NCBI GenBank assembly: GCA_964434165.1
Contig: CAYSUS010000080.1
Span: 1-33,799 of the forward strand
Direction of reading: 5' to 3'
Length of the DNA: 33,799 nt
DNA from: CAYSUS01 sp964434165
Lineage (GTDB): Bacteria > Planctomycetota > Planctomycetia > Pirellulales > Thermoguttaceae
Both the position numbers and the translations under genes were made by a program. The number at the start of each line of letters is the position of its first letter. Within the stretch, counting starts at the first letter, position 1. Under the pieces are notes generated by a model. That model did no database searches and had not been told where the DNA came from. It saw only the letters and a program-made list of their open reading frames with translations. Of the stretch, positions 13,047 through 22,349 are shown in pieces.

Positions 13047-16000
13047 TCAGCGATCCTCGCCCGGCCCTTCCTCGCGCCGCTTCCCCGGCTCGCCCGATTG
13101 CCAGCTCTCGGGCAGGCCGGCCACGGAGCGGAGGTGCAGATCGCGCTGCGGGAAGGCGATCTCGATGCCGGCCTTGCGGAACTCGCGGTCGATCGCCATG
13201 TGCAGTTCGTGGATCGTCCTCAGCCGCTTGTCGAAGTTGGGCAGGTACGCCCGGATCACGAAGTCCAGCGTGCTGTCGCCGAACCCCTCGAAGTTGATCA
13301 GGGGCGCCGGGTCGTCGGTCACCTCGGGATGCTCGTCGAGGACGCGGCGAAGCGTCTCGGTCACCAGCTCCGTATCCGACCCGTAGGCCACTCCCACCTT
13401 GATGACCACGCGGTTGATGGGGTTGGTCAGGCTCCAGTTGAGGAAGCGGCCGGTGATGAACTCCTTGTTGGGGATGATCAGCTCCTGGCGGTCCCAGTTG
13501 GTGATCGTCGTGGCGCGGATCTGGATGCGCGAGACCACGCCGGTCTCCCCGTCGAGGCTCACGATGTCGCCCACCCGAATCGGCCGCTCGAAGAGCAGAA
13601 TCAAACCGGAGATGAAGTTGGCGAAGATCTCTTGAAGTCCAAACCCCAGGCCCACGCTCACCGCCGCGATGAGCCACTGCAGCTTGGACCAGCTGATGCC
13701 CATCATCGCGCAGCCCAGGATCAGGCCGACGATCGTGATCCCGTAGCGGGTGATCGTGGCGATGGCGTAGCGGGCGCCGGCGTCGATGGGTAGCTTCTGC
13801 GGGATGAGGATCTCCAGGAAGCCGGGGATGTTGCTCGCCGCCACGAAGGTCATCAGGAAGATCAGCACGGCGGCCAGCAGATCGGCCAGGGTGATCGACC
13901 CGAGCCGCTCGACGGTCTTCACCGTGACTGTGCCATCGGGGGCCTTGATCGTCTCGGCCGCCTGGACGGTCGTCGGCCACAGCGGCACGCGGTCGAGTAC
14001 GTTGAGAGCGGGCAGGACGTCCACCCAGATCCACCACACGGCCAGGAAGGCCACCACGGCCAGCGAGCTCTCGATGAGCGTCTGCACCTGGGCGCTGACG
14101 CGGGTCAGATCGACCCCCGGCTCGGCCGTCGCGGCCATGGCGGCGATCTGCGAGCCTTCGGTCCCCGTCCCGGCCGGCTCGGCCTGCGACGCGCGGCGCC
14201 TGCGCGCCTGCTCGATCGACAGGCGCCGCCGCACGACCAGGACCCACCGCGAGAGGATCGCCCCCGCCACGGCCAGCACCAGGGGGACGATCAGGGTCTG
14301 ACGGAGCCGCAGGCCGAGCTGGGCCGCCGTGTAGAAGAACCCGGCCACGGCCAGAGCGGCCAGGCCGGCCGGCACGAGCGTCGCCAGTCCGTACCAGACG
14401 TGCCGGAATCGATAGAACCAGCCTTCACGTCGATCGGCCAGCAGGTGGCGGTAAAGGTCGCCGCCCGGCCGGAGCAGGTGGTGGGCGCACGCCGCCAGCA
14501 GCAGCATGAACACGACGAACGCGAGCCGGCCCAGGGAGTTCTCGTAGCGCTCGTCGCTCTGCGCCAGGAAGGTGGCCGCAACGAACAGCGCGGGCATGCC
14601 GGTCAGGGCCAGCCAGCGCAGGTTGACGCGGATCACGCGGACCCCGCCCGACGGCCAGCCGAAGTGCAATTCGGCCAGCCCGCGAGGGCGGCACACCTGG
14701 CGGAAGAACTCCAGGGGAAAGAAGAACGCGGCCGTCGTGGAGAGCCCTCCGGCGACGGCCTTGACGAAGTCGGAGTCGGGCAGCGCCCCCCGAAGCCGCC
14801 ACGCCACGAAGGCCATTACGCCGGGCCACAGCGCGGAGACCAGCAGCGTCAGCGTGAGGGCCTGGATCGACGGCAGCAGGCGATAGAACCCTGGCTGCGC
14901 GGCCAGGGTGCCGACCTTGGTGATCCTTCGCCGCATGGGTCGCTGCTCGTAGATCCACAGCACCAGCAGCAAGGCGCCGAGCGAGACGGCGAGCGGATTG
15001 CTCCGCGCGTCGTCCACCAGCGTCGCGCCGACCGCGCTCCAGTTCGACCCGCTTGCGAGCCACAGAATCGCCCCCGCGCCGTGCCGGATCGTGGCCGCGT
15101 CGGGCAGACTCGTGCTGCGCGTCCATAGCACGCGCTCGGTGACGAAGTCGCTGTACTCCTCGGCCTGGCGGATGAGCTGCGTCTGGGCGTTGTCCAGATC
15201 GACGAGGACGTCGAAGTACGCGTTGCAGTTGCGGATCAGCCCGTCGAGCAACTCGCGCTCCGAGCTGAGCAGGTCGCGGATCGCCAGCTCCCAGTCCTCC
15301 GGGGGCATCCGCTCCGGCGTGCCGATCCGCTCCAGGACCTTCTGCGTCTGGCGGTCGAGCGTGGCCAGCTCCGATCGCCGGTCTTCCTTTTCGAACAGCT
15401 CGAGTTTGACGCTGCGGATCTCGGGCTGCCGCTTGGAGATCTCCCGCTCGTAATCGCTCACGTCGGGGAGATCCGCCCGCTGCTTGCGCAGAAGCAGGCC
15501 GATGGCGTTGGTCAGCCCCACGGCCTTGACCTTCTCCTCGGTTCGCGTGAACTGCTTGCGCAGGGCCTCGAGCTCCTCCTGGGTCTGCTCCAGCTCATCG
15601 GAAGTCCTGCGGATCGCCGCCACGAGCTCCTCCGATCGCTCGGCCATCCGCTGGTTCTCGTCCGCCAACGGCTTGAGCAGCGGATGGGCCTCGGCCGCCT
15701 CGATCCGCGCCAGCTCGGCCTTCTGCGCGGCTTCCTCCTGCAACCGGGCCTCCAGCGCCGCGCTGATCCGCTCCACCGCCTCCTCCGCCCGGGCCGCTTC
15801 GGCCGCGGCCAGGTCGCGCTCCAGCGGCACGAGCTCGGCCGTGGTCTCGTAGGCCGCCTGCTCCCGCTCCAGCGCGGTGATCTGCTGCCGGATCGCCTTA
15901 TGCCGGGCAAGGAGCAGGGCCTTTTCGGCAATGGCCAGCGGCGTCGGATCCGGCTGCGCATCGAGGGCGGCCAGTTGCCGGATGGTCTGCTCCAGTTGGG

Positions 16001-16553
16001 CCGCCGCCGTACTCAGTTCCGCGGGGATCTCGTTGCGACGTCCCGCCCGCCGCTTCGGCTCGGCCTCCCAGCGAGCCAAGGCCTCCTTGGCCTTGGTCAG
16101 CTTGTCCCTGGCCTGGGCAAGGGCCTGCTCCAGCTCCTTTCGCCGGGCATCCTCCGGCGGCAGCGCCAGGGGCTTCTCGGGAAGCTCGCCCAGAGCCCTG
16201 CGAAGCTCGGCCAGCCGCTCGGGGGCGAGCCGTGCCTGTCGGCCCAGCTCCGCGACGGATTCCTCCCGCTTCCTGACCCCGTCGAGCTCAGCCAGGGCCT
16301 GCTCGTAGAGCTGCCGCATCTTGCCCCGCGTCGATTCGTCGATGTCCGTGGCCCCGTCGAGCCGCTCCAGACGCGCGCGAAGGTCCTCGGCCGCGATCTC
16401 CTCGACCGAGGGCTTGGGGACCGTCGCCTCCTGGCCGTGGGCGGGTCCGGGCACGAAGCATGGCAGGGAGACCGCCATGGCGGCGCACAGGGTCGCGACG
16501 GTCCGGCACAGCGCGGCAACGGGGCGGCCGGCGCTCGCGATACGTGCTTGCAT
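13047..16553 (-). CDS. Large mechanosensitive channel, MscS/MscK type
   Basis: 1168 residues. Signal peptide at 1-41 (cleavage near A-H-G-Q), then a ~500-residue periplasmic coiled coil rich in E, A, R and L (~45-570) like the MscS_porin region of MscK/MscM, then about ten membrane helices (~590-955), then the MscS pore and beta domain (~955-1140). The Gly/Ala pore helix reads A-V-S-V-G-L-G-F-G-L-Q-E-I-F, followed by F-E-R-P-I-R-V-G-D-I-V and the W-D-R-Q-E-L-I-I-P-N-K region. Such channels open on membrane tension to relieve osmotic shock. ATG 16553 has GAGGA about eight bases upstream; the frame stays open farther upstream without a better start. Confidence 0.93.
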   Translation of the reverse strand: MQARIASAGRPVAALCRTVATLCAAMAVSLPCFVPGPAHGQEATVPKPSVEEIAAEDLRARLERLDGATDIDESTRGKMRQLYEQALAELDGVRKREESVAELGRQARLAPERLAELRRALGELPEKPLALPPEDARRKELEQALAQARDKLTKAKEALARWEAEPKRRAGRRNEIPAELSTAAAQLEQTIRQLAALDAQPDPTPLAIAEKALLLARHKAIRQQITALEREQAAYETTAELVPLERDLAAAEAARAEEAVERISAALEARLQEEAAQKAELARIEAAEAHPLLKPLADENQRMAERSEELVAAIRRTSDELEQTQEELEALRKQFTRTEEKVKAVGLTNAIGLLLRKQRADLPDVSDYEREISKRQPEIRSVKLELFEKEDRRSELATLDRQTQKVLERIGTPERMPPEDWELAIRDLLSSERELLDGLIRNCNAYFDVLVDLDNAQTQLIRQAEEYSDFVTERVLWTRSTSLPDAATIRHGAGAILWLASGSNWSAVGATLVDDARSNPLAVSLGALLLVLWIYEQRPMRRRITKVGTLAAQPGFYRLLPSIQALTLTLLVSALWPGVMAFVAWRLRGALPDSDFVKAVAGGLSTTAAFFFPLEFFRQVCRPRGLAELHFGWPSGGVRVIRVNLRWLALTGMPALFVAATFLAQSDERYENSLGRLAFVVFMLLLAACAHHLLRPGGDLYRHLLADRREGWFYRFRHVWYGLATLVPAGLAALAVAGFFYTAAQLGLRLRQTLIVPLVLAVAGAILSRWVLVVRRRLSIEQARRRRASQAEPAGTGTEGSQIAAMAATAEPGVDLTRVSAQVQTLIESSLAVVAFLAVWWIWVDVLPALNVLDRVPLWPTTVQAAETIKAPDGTVTVKTVERLGSITLADLLAAVLIFLMTFVAASNIPGFLEILIPQKLPIDAGARYAIATITRYGITIVGLILGCAMMGISWSKLQWLIAAVSVGLGFGLQEIFANFISGLILLFERPIRVGDIVSLDGETGVVSRIQIRATTITNWDRQELIIPNKEFITGRFLNWSLTNPINRVVIKVGVAYGSDTELVTETLRRVLDEHPEVTDDPAPLINFEGFGDSTLDFVIRAYLPNFDKRLRTIHELHMAIDREFRKAGIEIAFPQRDLHLRSVAGLPESWQSGEPGKRREEGPGEDR

Positions 16554-17897
16554 GGCGTGGTCCTCGGAAGTTCTCTTTCTACGGCAAAGCGAGGATCCGG
16601 GAAACCCCGGTGTTGCGGCCCGCCCCGCCGCTGCCCCAGCGGACGCTGGGGCCCCAGGTCGGGCGGACCTGTGCGGAGTTTCTGAACCTTCTCGCGCAGC
16701 TTGCCCCGGTCCGCCCGGTCGTAGCGAACGCGGAGCACTCTGCGGCGGACGCCGAGCGCTCCGGCCCGGGAGGCTGGGTGGCCCTGGCAACCGATGCGCC
16801 GGCGCCGGATACAACGCGGCGACCGGTCCGGTGTTTTTTTCTCAAGTCGCAGGCGCTTGGCCCGGCGACACTTAAGGAGTTTCGGGCAGTTCCGACGGCG
16901 AATTCCTTGCGCGCGTCGTTTGACTTCCCGTCTTCGTCGTGTATATGGGATCGTGCCGGAGGACGGCGGCGCCAGCCCCAGCAACGCAACCCGCGAGGGA
17001 GCTGGCGCTCCTGACACCAAACCACCAACCCGTGCGCGGCGCTTCAGTCAGAGGGCTTTCCGTGCGGCCCGTCTTCCGGCGGCGTGGACGAGACCAGTCG
17101 AAACCACGCGGGACTGAGCGTCAGCGCCGGGTAAGCGACCCAACCCAACCCAAGCCGAGCCGGCACATGATTCACGACTTCGGGCCGTTGCCACCCGGCT
17201 GGGTCGGCGCCAACGCGATGAGGCTCGCCCGTTCCGGCCCGCCGCTGGGGGCGTTCAGCCCTGGGTTGAATGCCCTGTGTCTCCGTCGTCGTCTCCGTAT
17301 CCAGCACGTCCAGTTGAGCCGCGGGGCCTCGGGGTGCCTGGTGCTGCCGCCATATCCCTCTCGCCCCAGGCCTCCCTGTTGAGAAAGGAGGTCGGTTTCC
17401 GTTCCGTCGGGGCTGTCTTTTCCGCCTCATCACCATTTCAACTCTCGGAAAGGTACGTCGAGATTCAGGGGACCATCGAACTGCCGGCGCGTCCGTTTCG
17501 CCGCGGGCCTTGCGCATCCTGATGGCCCGGCCCGTTGGGCTCCGACTCGAGGAGTCCATTGCCGCCGGAGCCGGCACCGCGTGCCGTGGCACGCCCGCTC
17601 GCCTTGCACGAGGCGGGCGCGACCCCGCGCAGTCCGGTCGTCTCACGCCAGAGCAGGAAGCAGGCGGCCGGGTCCGGTAGCCGGCCGCCTCCGAGCCGTT
17701 TTCCCAGAAGACCCTTTCCGGGGCTCTCCTTTGCCAAGGGGAGCCCCGGTTGCGTTTGCTCGCCGCACGCAGCCTGCGGGCTCGCCCGCCGCTTGCGGTC
17801 GGGCCACGAGGGGAGGAGCGCTGGTGACTTTGCACTTCAGCGTCAAGTCGCACTCCCTACTCGTCGTACTTCCTACTTCAAGCACGTCGTTCCCGCC
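16554..17897. other. 1.3-kb gene-poor stretch
   Basis: No open frame here resembles a protein family or has convincing composition; the longest (minus, 17044-17853) is a run of Arg, Pro and Ser without structure. It contains a candidate plus-strand promoter (16920-16947) followed by an 8-bp inverted repeat (16969-17008). Planctomycete genomes often carry such low-coding gaps, but an RNA gene could be here. I looked for RNase P RNA, tmRNA and SRP RNA signatures and saw none. Confidence 0.6.
16920..16947 (+). promoter_or_regulatory. Candidate sigma-70 promoter in the gene-poor gap
   Basis: TTGACT (16920-16925) and TATATG (16942-16947) are separated by 16 bases, close to the housekeeping consensus and AT-rich for this genome. 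No coding start follows. About 20 nt downstream of the -10 there is an inverted repeat GCGCCAGC/GCTGGCGC (16969-16976, 17001-17008). This could be a small RNA gene or chance. Confidence 0.35.
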
Positions 17898-18560
17898 TCA
17901 TCGCTCCCCCACCAGGAGCGAGGCGTCCGGCGGGGGGCCCTCCCAGTCGGGCAGCGGCAGCTCCGGACGCTCCTGGGGCGGAACGCCGTCGGGGCACGCC
18001 TCGCGCCAGCGCGCGTAGCGCGACCGCCAGTTGTCCGGCTTCAACCGGTTGGCCAGGTCGCGCTGGCCGGTGACCTCGAAAAGCGCCTGAAGGTCGAGCA
18101 CCTCGCGCCAGGCGATCGATCGCGGCGGCTCCGCCTGCGACAGGAGATCGTAGTGCGCGACCATCGAGGCGATCCGGGCGTCGGCCTCGGCCGGCAGTTG
18201 CCACAGCCAGTAGTGCCTCCACCGCGGGAGCTGGTCCGGGCGCCAGGTCAACTCCAGCGAGAACGCTTTGCGCAAAGGCTCGCTGCTGGGGCCGCGGCGC
18301 ACGTAGTCGGCCAGGTAGAGGTCGAACCGCTGGTTGCCCGTGCCCCATTTGTGGCAGAGCTCCCGGATCGCCGGCCAGGCGCGGGGGGCCTGCTCGACCT
18401 GACCGATCAGAGCGGCTGCCTCAGCATAGCTCTCGGCCCGGCCGACCTGGAAGCTGTCCCACTGATCGACCAGGCGCGGCTGGTGCACCCAGGCCCAGAT
18501 CGCCGCGGCGATCGAGGCCGCGATGACCACCACCACGAACAGCCGCATCCAGAGAGGCAT
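17898..18560 (-). CDS. Hypothetical membrane-anchored protein
   Basis: 220 residues: one N-terminal transmembrane helix (~7-25, LFVVVVIAASIAAAIWAWV) followed by a mostly alpha-helical, Trp-rich domain of about 190 residues and a Pro-rich tail. The topology suggests an extracytoplasmic domain. I recognise no family. It lies 81 nt downstream of the ThuA gene on the same strand and may share its transcript. Confidence 0.75.
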   Translation of the reverse strand: MPLWMRLFVVVVIAASIAAAIWAWVHQPRLVDQWDSFQVGRAESYAEAAALIGQVEQAPRAWPAIRELCHKWGTGNQRFDLYLADYVRRGPSSEPLRKAFSLELTWRPDQLPRWRHYWLWQLPAEADARIASMVAHYDLLSQAEPPRSIAWREVLDLQALFEVTGQRDLANRLKPDNWRSRYARWREACPDGVPPQERPELPLPDWEGPPPDASLLVGER

Positions 18561-18641
18561 CGCCCTGTGGCGCCGGGTTGCGTCGATCCGTCCGTCCTCC
18601 CACGTGCGCCGCGGGCCGAGCGACCCCGCGGCATGCCGAGC

Positions 18642-19355
18642 TTAAGGGTCCTTGGGCTCGCGCCCCGCGGCCCAGTACAGCCCGCGGGTGACGAGCCGCT
18701 GCAGGTGCGGGTTCTCAAAGGCGGGCTTGCCGTGCCCGAGCGTCGTGTTCAGCACGCGACCCCCACCGAACTCCTGGACCCAGATCATCGACTGCTGCTC
18801 CTTGTCCCGGTCCATGCGGCCCAGGCTGTGGAGCTTGAACTCGGGGTGATACTTGTTGCGGTAGGTCTCGTCCTGGATCTCGAAGTCCTCCATGGGCGCG
18901 GTGATGGGGTGCTTCTTGTCCTCGATGCGGATCGTGAACTTGCCGCCGCCGTGCCCGGTGAACCGCCCGCCCAGCAGGCGCCAGTACACGTCCGACTTCT
19001 TGAAGGCGTCGGTGGCGTGCACGCCGACCAGCCCTCCGCCGGCTTCGACGAAACCCTTCAGGCCGTCCTCCTGGGCCTGGTCGGTGAAGTTGCCGCCGGA
19101 GCCGTAGAACATCACGACGTCGTACTTCTTGAGGTTGTCGGCCGCAAGGTCGTCGAGCTTGTCCGTCAAGGTCAGGTCGAAGTCACCCGTCTTGTCGAGC
19201 ACTTTCGAGACCACCGCGTGGAAGCCCTTCCAGTCGTGGCCCCGTCCACCCACGAGCAGGACCTTGATCTTGTCCGCGGCAACGGCTTCGGAAGCCCAGC
19301 CGGCAGAGACCAGCGTGGCCAGGGCGAGGACGAGAAACGTTCTGCGGTGCGACAT
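18642..19355 (-). CDS. Secreted ThuA-domain protein
   Basis: 237 residues with a Sec signal peptide (1-27, ending A-V-A-A). The mature part is a ThuA domain of the class I glutamine amidotransferase-like fold: VLLVGGRGHDW (~32), DVVMFYGSGGNFT (~79), GGGLVGVHATDAF (~108), a G-G-R-F-T-G-H-G segment (~129) and a C-terminal L-G-H-G-K-P-A-F (~205). ThuA is linked to trehalose or other sugar use, and planctomycetes encode many secreted copies near sugar oxidoreductases; the reaction is not established. Start at 19355 with GAGGAG upstream. It is divergent from the histidine phosphatase gene across a 221-nt gap. Confidence 0.9.
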   Translation of the reverse strand: MSHRRTFLVLALATLVSAGWASEAVAADKIKVLLVGGRGHDWKGFHAVVSKVLDKTGDFDLTLTDKLDDLAADNLKKYDVVMFYGSGGNFTDQAQEDGLKGFVEAGGGLVGVHATDAFKKSDVYWRLLGGRFTGHGGGKFTIRIEDKKHPITAPMEDFEIQDETYRNKYHPEFKLHSLGRMDRDKEQQSMIWVQEFGGGRVLNTTLGHGKPAFENPHLQRLVTRGLYWAAGREPKDP

Positions 19356-19504
19356 GGTGGGAGCTCCTCGGTTCGGTTAGGATCGGGGCTGGGTAAGGCG
19401 GGCCGCCCGGGCCGCGCCGGCCCGTTGCCGCTTATTGTAAGATGAAGGCCGTCCGGATTTCCAACCCCCGCCGGCTAAAGAGAGGACTTCTGCGTCGCCG
19501 GGGG

Positions 19505-19531
19505 CTTCCGAAGTCTCGCAGACTTCGGAAG
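19505..19531. repeat. Perfect 12-bp inverted repeat upstream of the phosphatase gene
   Basis: CTTCCGAAGTCT and AGACTTCGGAAG are exact complements around a 3-nt loop, 45 nt before the phosphatase start in the divergent ThuA/phosphatase intergenic region. It could be an operator palindrome or a 5'-UTR hairpin. Confidence 0.65.
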
Positions 19532-19576
19532 TGCGCCGGACACCGACTCAAAAGACCGCCTGAACGCGTCCTGCCC

Positions 19577-20203
19577 ATGCTACTCTACTGCGTCCGCCAC
19601 GGAGAAAGCACTTACAACGCCGAGGGCCGCATCCAGGGCCAGTCCGACGTCCCGCTCTCCGATCTGGGGCGCCGTCAGAGCCGGGCCGTGGCCGAGGCAT
19701 TGCGCGGCGAGCCGATCGAGGCCTTGTACTCCAGCCCCCTGCGCCGGGCGATGGACACCGCCCTGCCCGTGGGCGAGGCCCTCAGGCTGCCCGTCCAGAC
19801 CGATCCGCGGCTGATGGAGATTTGCGTGGGCGTGTTCCAGCACCAGCTCAAGTCGGAGCTTGACGCGCGGTTCCCCGAGCATATTGCCCGCTGGCGGAGC
19901 GGCGATCCGGACTTCGCCCTGCCCGGCGGCGAGTCGCGCCGGGCCTTGATGGAGCGGGGCCGCACAGTCATCGACCACATTGCGCGCCGCGCCCTCGGGC
20001 GTGTGACGGTCGTCAGCCACGGCGGGCTGCTGGCCGCGGCCCTGAAGTCCCTGCTGGAGATCCCGGCCCGGCTGCACCCATTCAGCCTGCGCAATGGCTC
20101 GATCACGCAGCTCGAGTTGACCGACGGCGAGGTGAAACTGGTCACCTTCAACCAGACCGAGCATCTCCGCGCGATCGGCTCGGGCGGGATCGGAGACCTC
20201 TAG
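19577..20203 (+). CDS. Histidine phosphatase family protein (phosphoglycerate mutase-like)
   Basis: 208 residues of the histidine phosphatase superfamily. The phospho-accepting His is in C-V-R-H-G-E-S (~5-11) and the second catalytic His in V-V-S-H-G-G (~154). Between them lie Y-S-S-P-L-R-R-A (~55) and the L-M-E-I-C-V-G-V-F segment (~79), the usual position of the acidic proton donor. Members dephosphorylate sugar phosphates, alpha-ribazole phosphate or other small molecules; the substrate is not evident. ATG 19577 gives the standard family N terminus; the frame opens upstream at 19442 but would add a basic leader encoded across a perfect hairpin. No strong Shine-Dalgarno. Confidence 0.88.
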   Translation: MLLYCVRHGESTYNAEGRIQGQSDVPLSDLGRRQSRAVAEALRGEPIEALYSSPLRRAMDTALPVGEALRLPVQTDPRLMEICVGVFQHQLKSELDARFPEHIARWRSGDPDFALPGGESRRALMERGRTVIDHIARRALGRVTVVSHGGLLAAALKSLLEIPARLHPFSLRNGSITQLELTDGEVKLVTFNQTEHLRAIGSGGIGDL

Positions 20204-20311
20204 ATCGCCTTGCGTGATTCCGGAAGAAGGGCCAGGACTCCTCTGCCCAAGCGGCCCGAAGGGTGCTTCGCGCAACAGGGTTCTGACCCCTTGTCCCTGC
20301 CAGGATCGTGC
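20204..20311 (-). repeat. Dispersed ~110-bp repeat, copy 2 (inverted)
   Basis: Read on the minus strand it runs GCACGATCCTGG, GCGAAGCACC, TTCGGGCCGCTTGGGCAG, then CTTCCGGAATCACGCAAGGC. The block order is the same as in the copies at 2425 and 22015. It begins immediately after the phosphatase stop codon. Confidence 0.78.
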
Positions 20312-20539
20312 GCGGCAACTCCGCGGCGGCGTCCCTCGGCGTGGCGAGCGACCGGCGCCGCGGACCGGTCCTCCGCCCACCGCCCGGTTTCCCGCGGTTT
20401 GGAGCCGCCTGTTGAGAAAACACCACATGGCCCGGCGCATGCTCCGCGCCCTGCTAGGCCCCCGCAAGGTATGCTTGCAGGAGAGGGGTCGGAGGCATGA
20501 CCGTCGGCGACCATCAGCGTTTTCGCAGGAACCGGACGC
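20312..20539. other. Gap between repeat copy 2 and the next gene
   Basis: No supportable gene. It ends with CAGGAA about eight bases before the ATG at 20540, a plausible ribosome binding site. The promoter is not evident. Confidence 0.4.
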
Positions 20540-21259
20540 ATGCCCACGCTTTCGATGGAAGACCTGCCCGCGATGCTCGGAGCGGTATTGGCCCTCGGCG
20601 CCGCGGCCGTGGCTTGTCTGGCCGTGGTTCGCCTGGGGCTGCGTCGTCTGGCATATCGCGACTTCGCGTATCAGCCGGTCGAGCGAGACGACCTTCCGGC
20701 TGCCGCCCGACGCCACTTCGAGGCGCTCACGCCGCGCATGCTGGCGGCGGGACTTCGGCTGTTGGGCGACTTCGAAGTGCGACAGGGGCACACCGAATTC
20801 GCCGTGCGCTTCTTCCTGAGCCCCGACGGCTGCGTCTTCGGCACGATTGAGCTTTGGCGGCTGGCGTTCTGGCGCCGGAAGGCCGCGTTCGGGTTCATCT
20901 CGGTGCTTTCCGACGGGACCTTCGTCGAGTCGTCGTCGGAAGAAGTGCCCCCGCTCCCCGAGGGTCTCGCGCGGTACCTGCACTTTGCCGGGCTTCGCGG
21001 TGCGGCGCCCGGCGAGCTCTACGCCTTCCACCGCCGCGAGGCCGAGGAGATGGCCGCCTCGAGGTGCGCGGAGATCCGCATCTTCGAGGCCGAGGACTTC
21101 GCCGCAGTGGGCAATTACGGCCACCGACTGGTCCACTGGGCGCTCAGCGCCCAAGGCTATCGCGTCGAGCCGCCGCCGATCGAGGACGAGCGCGCCTGGG
21201 AGATCGCCGGCGTGAGCGATGAAGTGGACGAGCGCTCGGCCGATCGGTTGCCCGTCTGA
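20540..21259 (+). CDS. Hypothetical membrane-anchored protein
   Basis: 239 residues with one N-terminal transmembrane helix (~10-30, Ala/Leu/Val-rich) and a mixed alpha/beta domain: FEVRQGHTEFAVRFFLSPDGCVFGTIELW (~78-107) and GFISVLSDGTFVES (~116-129) look like consecutive beta strands, followed by a helical tail rich in acidic residues. I recognise no family. ATG 20540 has CAGGAA upstream. It stands between repeat copy 2 and a decayed kinase gene. Confidence 0.75.
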   Translation: MPTLSMEDLPAMLGAVLALGAAAVACLAVVRLGLRRLAYRDFAYQPVERDDLPAAARRHFEALTPRMLAAGLRLLGDFEVRQGHTEFAVRFFLSPDGCVFGTIELWRLAFWRRKAAFGFISVLSDGTFVESSSEEVPPLPEGLARYLHFAGLRGAAPGELYAFHRREAEEMAASRCAEIRIFEAEDFAAVGNYGHRLVHWALSAQGYRVEPPPIEDERAWEIAGVSDEVDERSADRLPV

Positions 21260-21443
21260 ATCGTGTCCGGGCACGGATCCCCCCTTGGCCTTGCGGGCTC
21301 CCCGGTTCCTTTCGGGCGGCTCGCGTTGCGATCAACCCCGAGCTCCGCAGGTGGCGGCCCGGGTCCCGCCTCAGCATCTCGGATTGCAGCCCGGAAGCTC
21401 TGGGGCCGTTCTTACGGCATTCGCCGTCCAAGGTCCCGATACG

Positions 21444-22017
21444 ATGCCCAAGGGGGCCGCGTTCGACCCGTATCACAAGTGGCTTTGGATTCTGCCTGAG
21501 GATCAGCCGCGGCTGCGGATCGGCAGATGTCTCATCTACGGTCGTCCCGGGCCGGTCTTGAACGGGGCGAGTCCCAGCGGCTTCTGAAGGAACGGGGCGG
21601 CGGAGCGGATCTGCCTGCTGGGCGCCGGAAAGGACGGCGCGTACGACCGGCAATCGCGTGCGAAGCTGGGCCCGCCGTTGGGAAGCTCCGCCTCCGCCTC
21701 GTGTGCCACCAGCCCGTCGTGCCGCGGCGGCGCCGCGGGCCGGCCAGCAGACGGTCTTGATCGAGCCGTCGGGCGAGTACAATACCCTGGAGAAGCTCGC
21801 GTCCGGCGGCATGGGGGCGGTTGACACGGCGTTCTGCGTGGAGACGGACCGCATCGTGGCCGTCCGAGTCCTGCCGCACGGTCTGTTGACTGACGATCGC
21901 TCCGTCACGCGACTAAGGCGCGAGATCGAGGCGGTGGTTCAACGGAAACCCGCCAGCGTCGTCGAGGCCTACGGCGCCCGAGAGATCGATGGCACGCGGT
22001 TGCTGGAAATGGAGTGA
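21444..22017 (+). pseudogene. Decayed DPYHKWL-domain/Ser-Thr kinase gene
   Basis: Fragments of one planctomycete-type protein appear in order but in different frames. MPKGAAFDPYHKWLWILPED starts at 21444; pieces resembling the end of that domain (ESQRLLKE, then RICLLGAGKDGAYDRQSRAKL) follow at ~21567-21670; then a kinase N-lobe (EKLASGGMGAVDTAF, VAVRVLP, RLRREIEAV) at ~21757-22014. At least two frameshifts and an internal loss of roughly 40-50 codons separate the parts. The ATP-binding Lys of V-A-V-K is Arg, and the lobe stops at L-L-E-M-E, where the gatekeeper/hinge motif would continue. The stop codon TGA is the first three bases of repeat copy 3; no C-lobe follows. Confidence 0.8.
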
Positions 22018-22129
22018 ATAGCCGTGTACGATCCTGGGAAAGAAGACGGTCCCTCCGTCTCTGCGAAGCACTCTTCGGGCCGCTTGGGCAGAAGGGTCCT
22101 TCCCCCTCTTCCGGAATCACGCGAGGCGA
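22015..22129 (+). repeat. Dispersed ~110-bp repeat, copy 3
   Basis: Starts TGAATAGCCGTGTACGATCC, matching the start of copy 1 almost base for base, and ends CTTCCGGAATCACGCGAGGC. It contains small hairpins (ACGG/CCGT; CGAAG/CTTCG). Its left edge is exactly where the kinase reading frame breaks off, suggesting insertion or recombination at that point. Confidence 0.8.
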
Positions 22130-22349
22130 GTTGCGTGGAAGGGATCGACCTCTCCGGACCGCCATGCCGTGCGCCGGGGGACGCTCGGCCCAGTGGGACG
22201 TCTCCGGGGCCCAGGCGGCGCTGGAGCCCCAGATACGTGGGTCGGCCTGTTCTCATCACAGGTTCATCCCACCGCGGAACGCCGGCGCATCCGAGCCTGG
22301 GGCAGACTCGCCTGCCGCGCCACTCACCCCGTTTCGAGGAACGCCTGCC

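Noticed and set aside
12931..14247. 438-codon minus-strand frame inside the channel gene
   Set aside because: It runs in another frame of the mechanosensitive channel gene with composition typical of a shadow.
17044..17853. 269-codon minus-strand frame in the gene-poor gap
   Set aside because: Low-complexity Arg/Pro/Ser sequence, no recognisable domain and no ribosome binding site.
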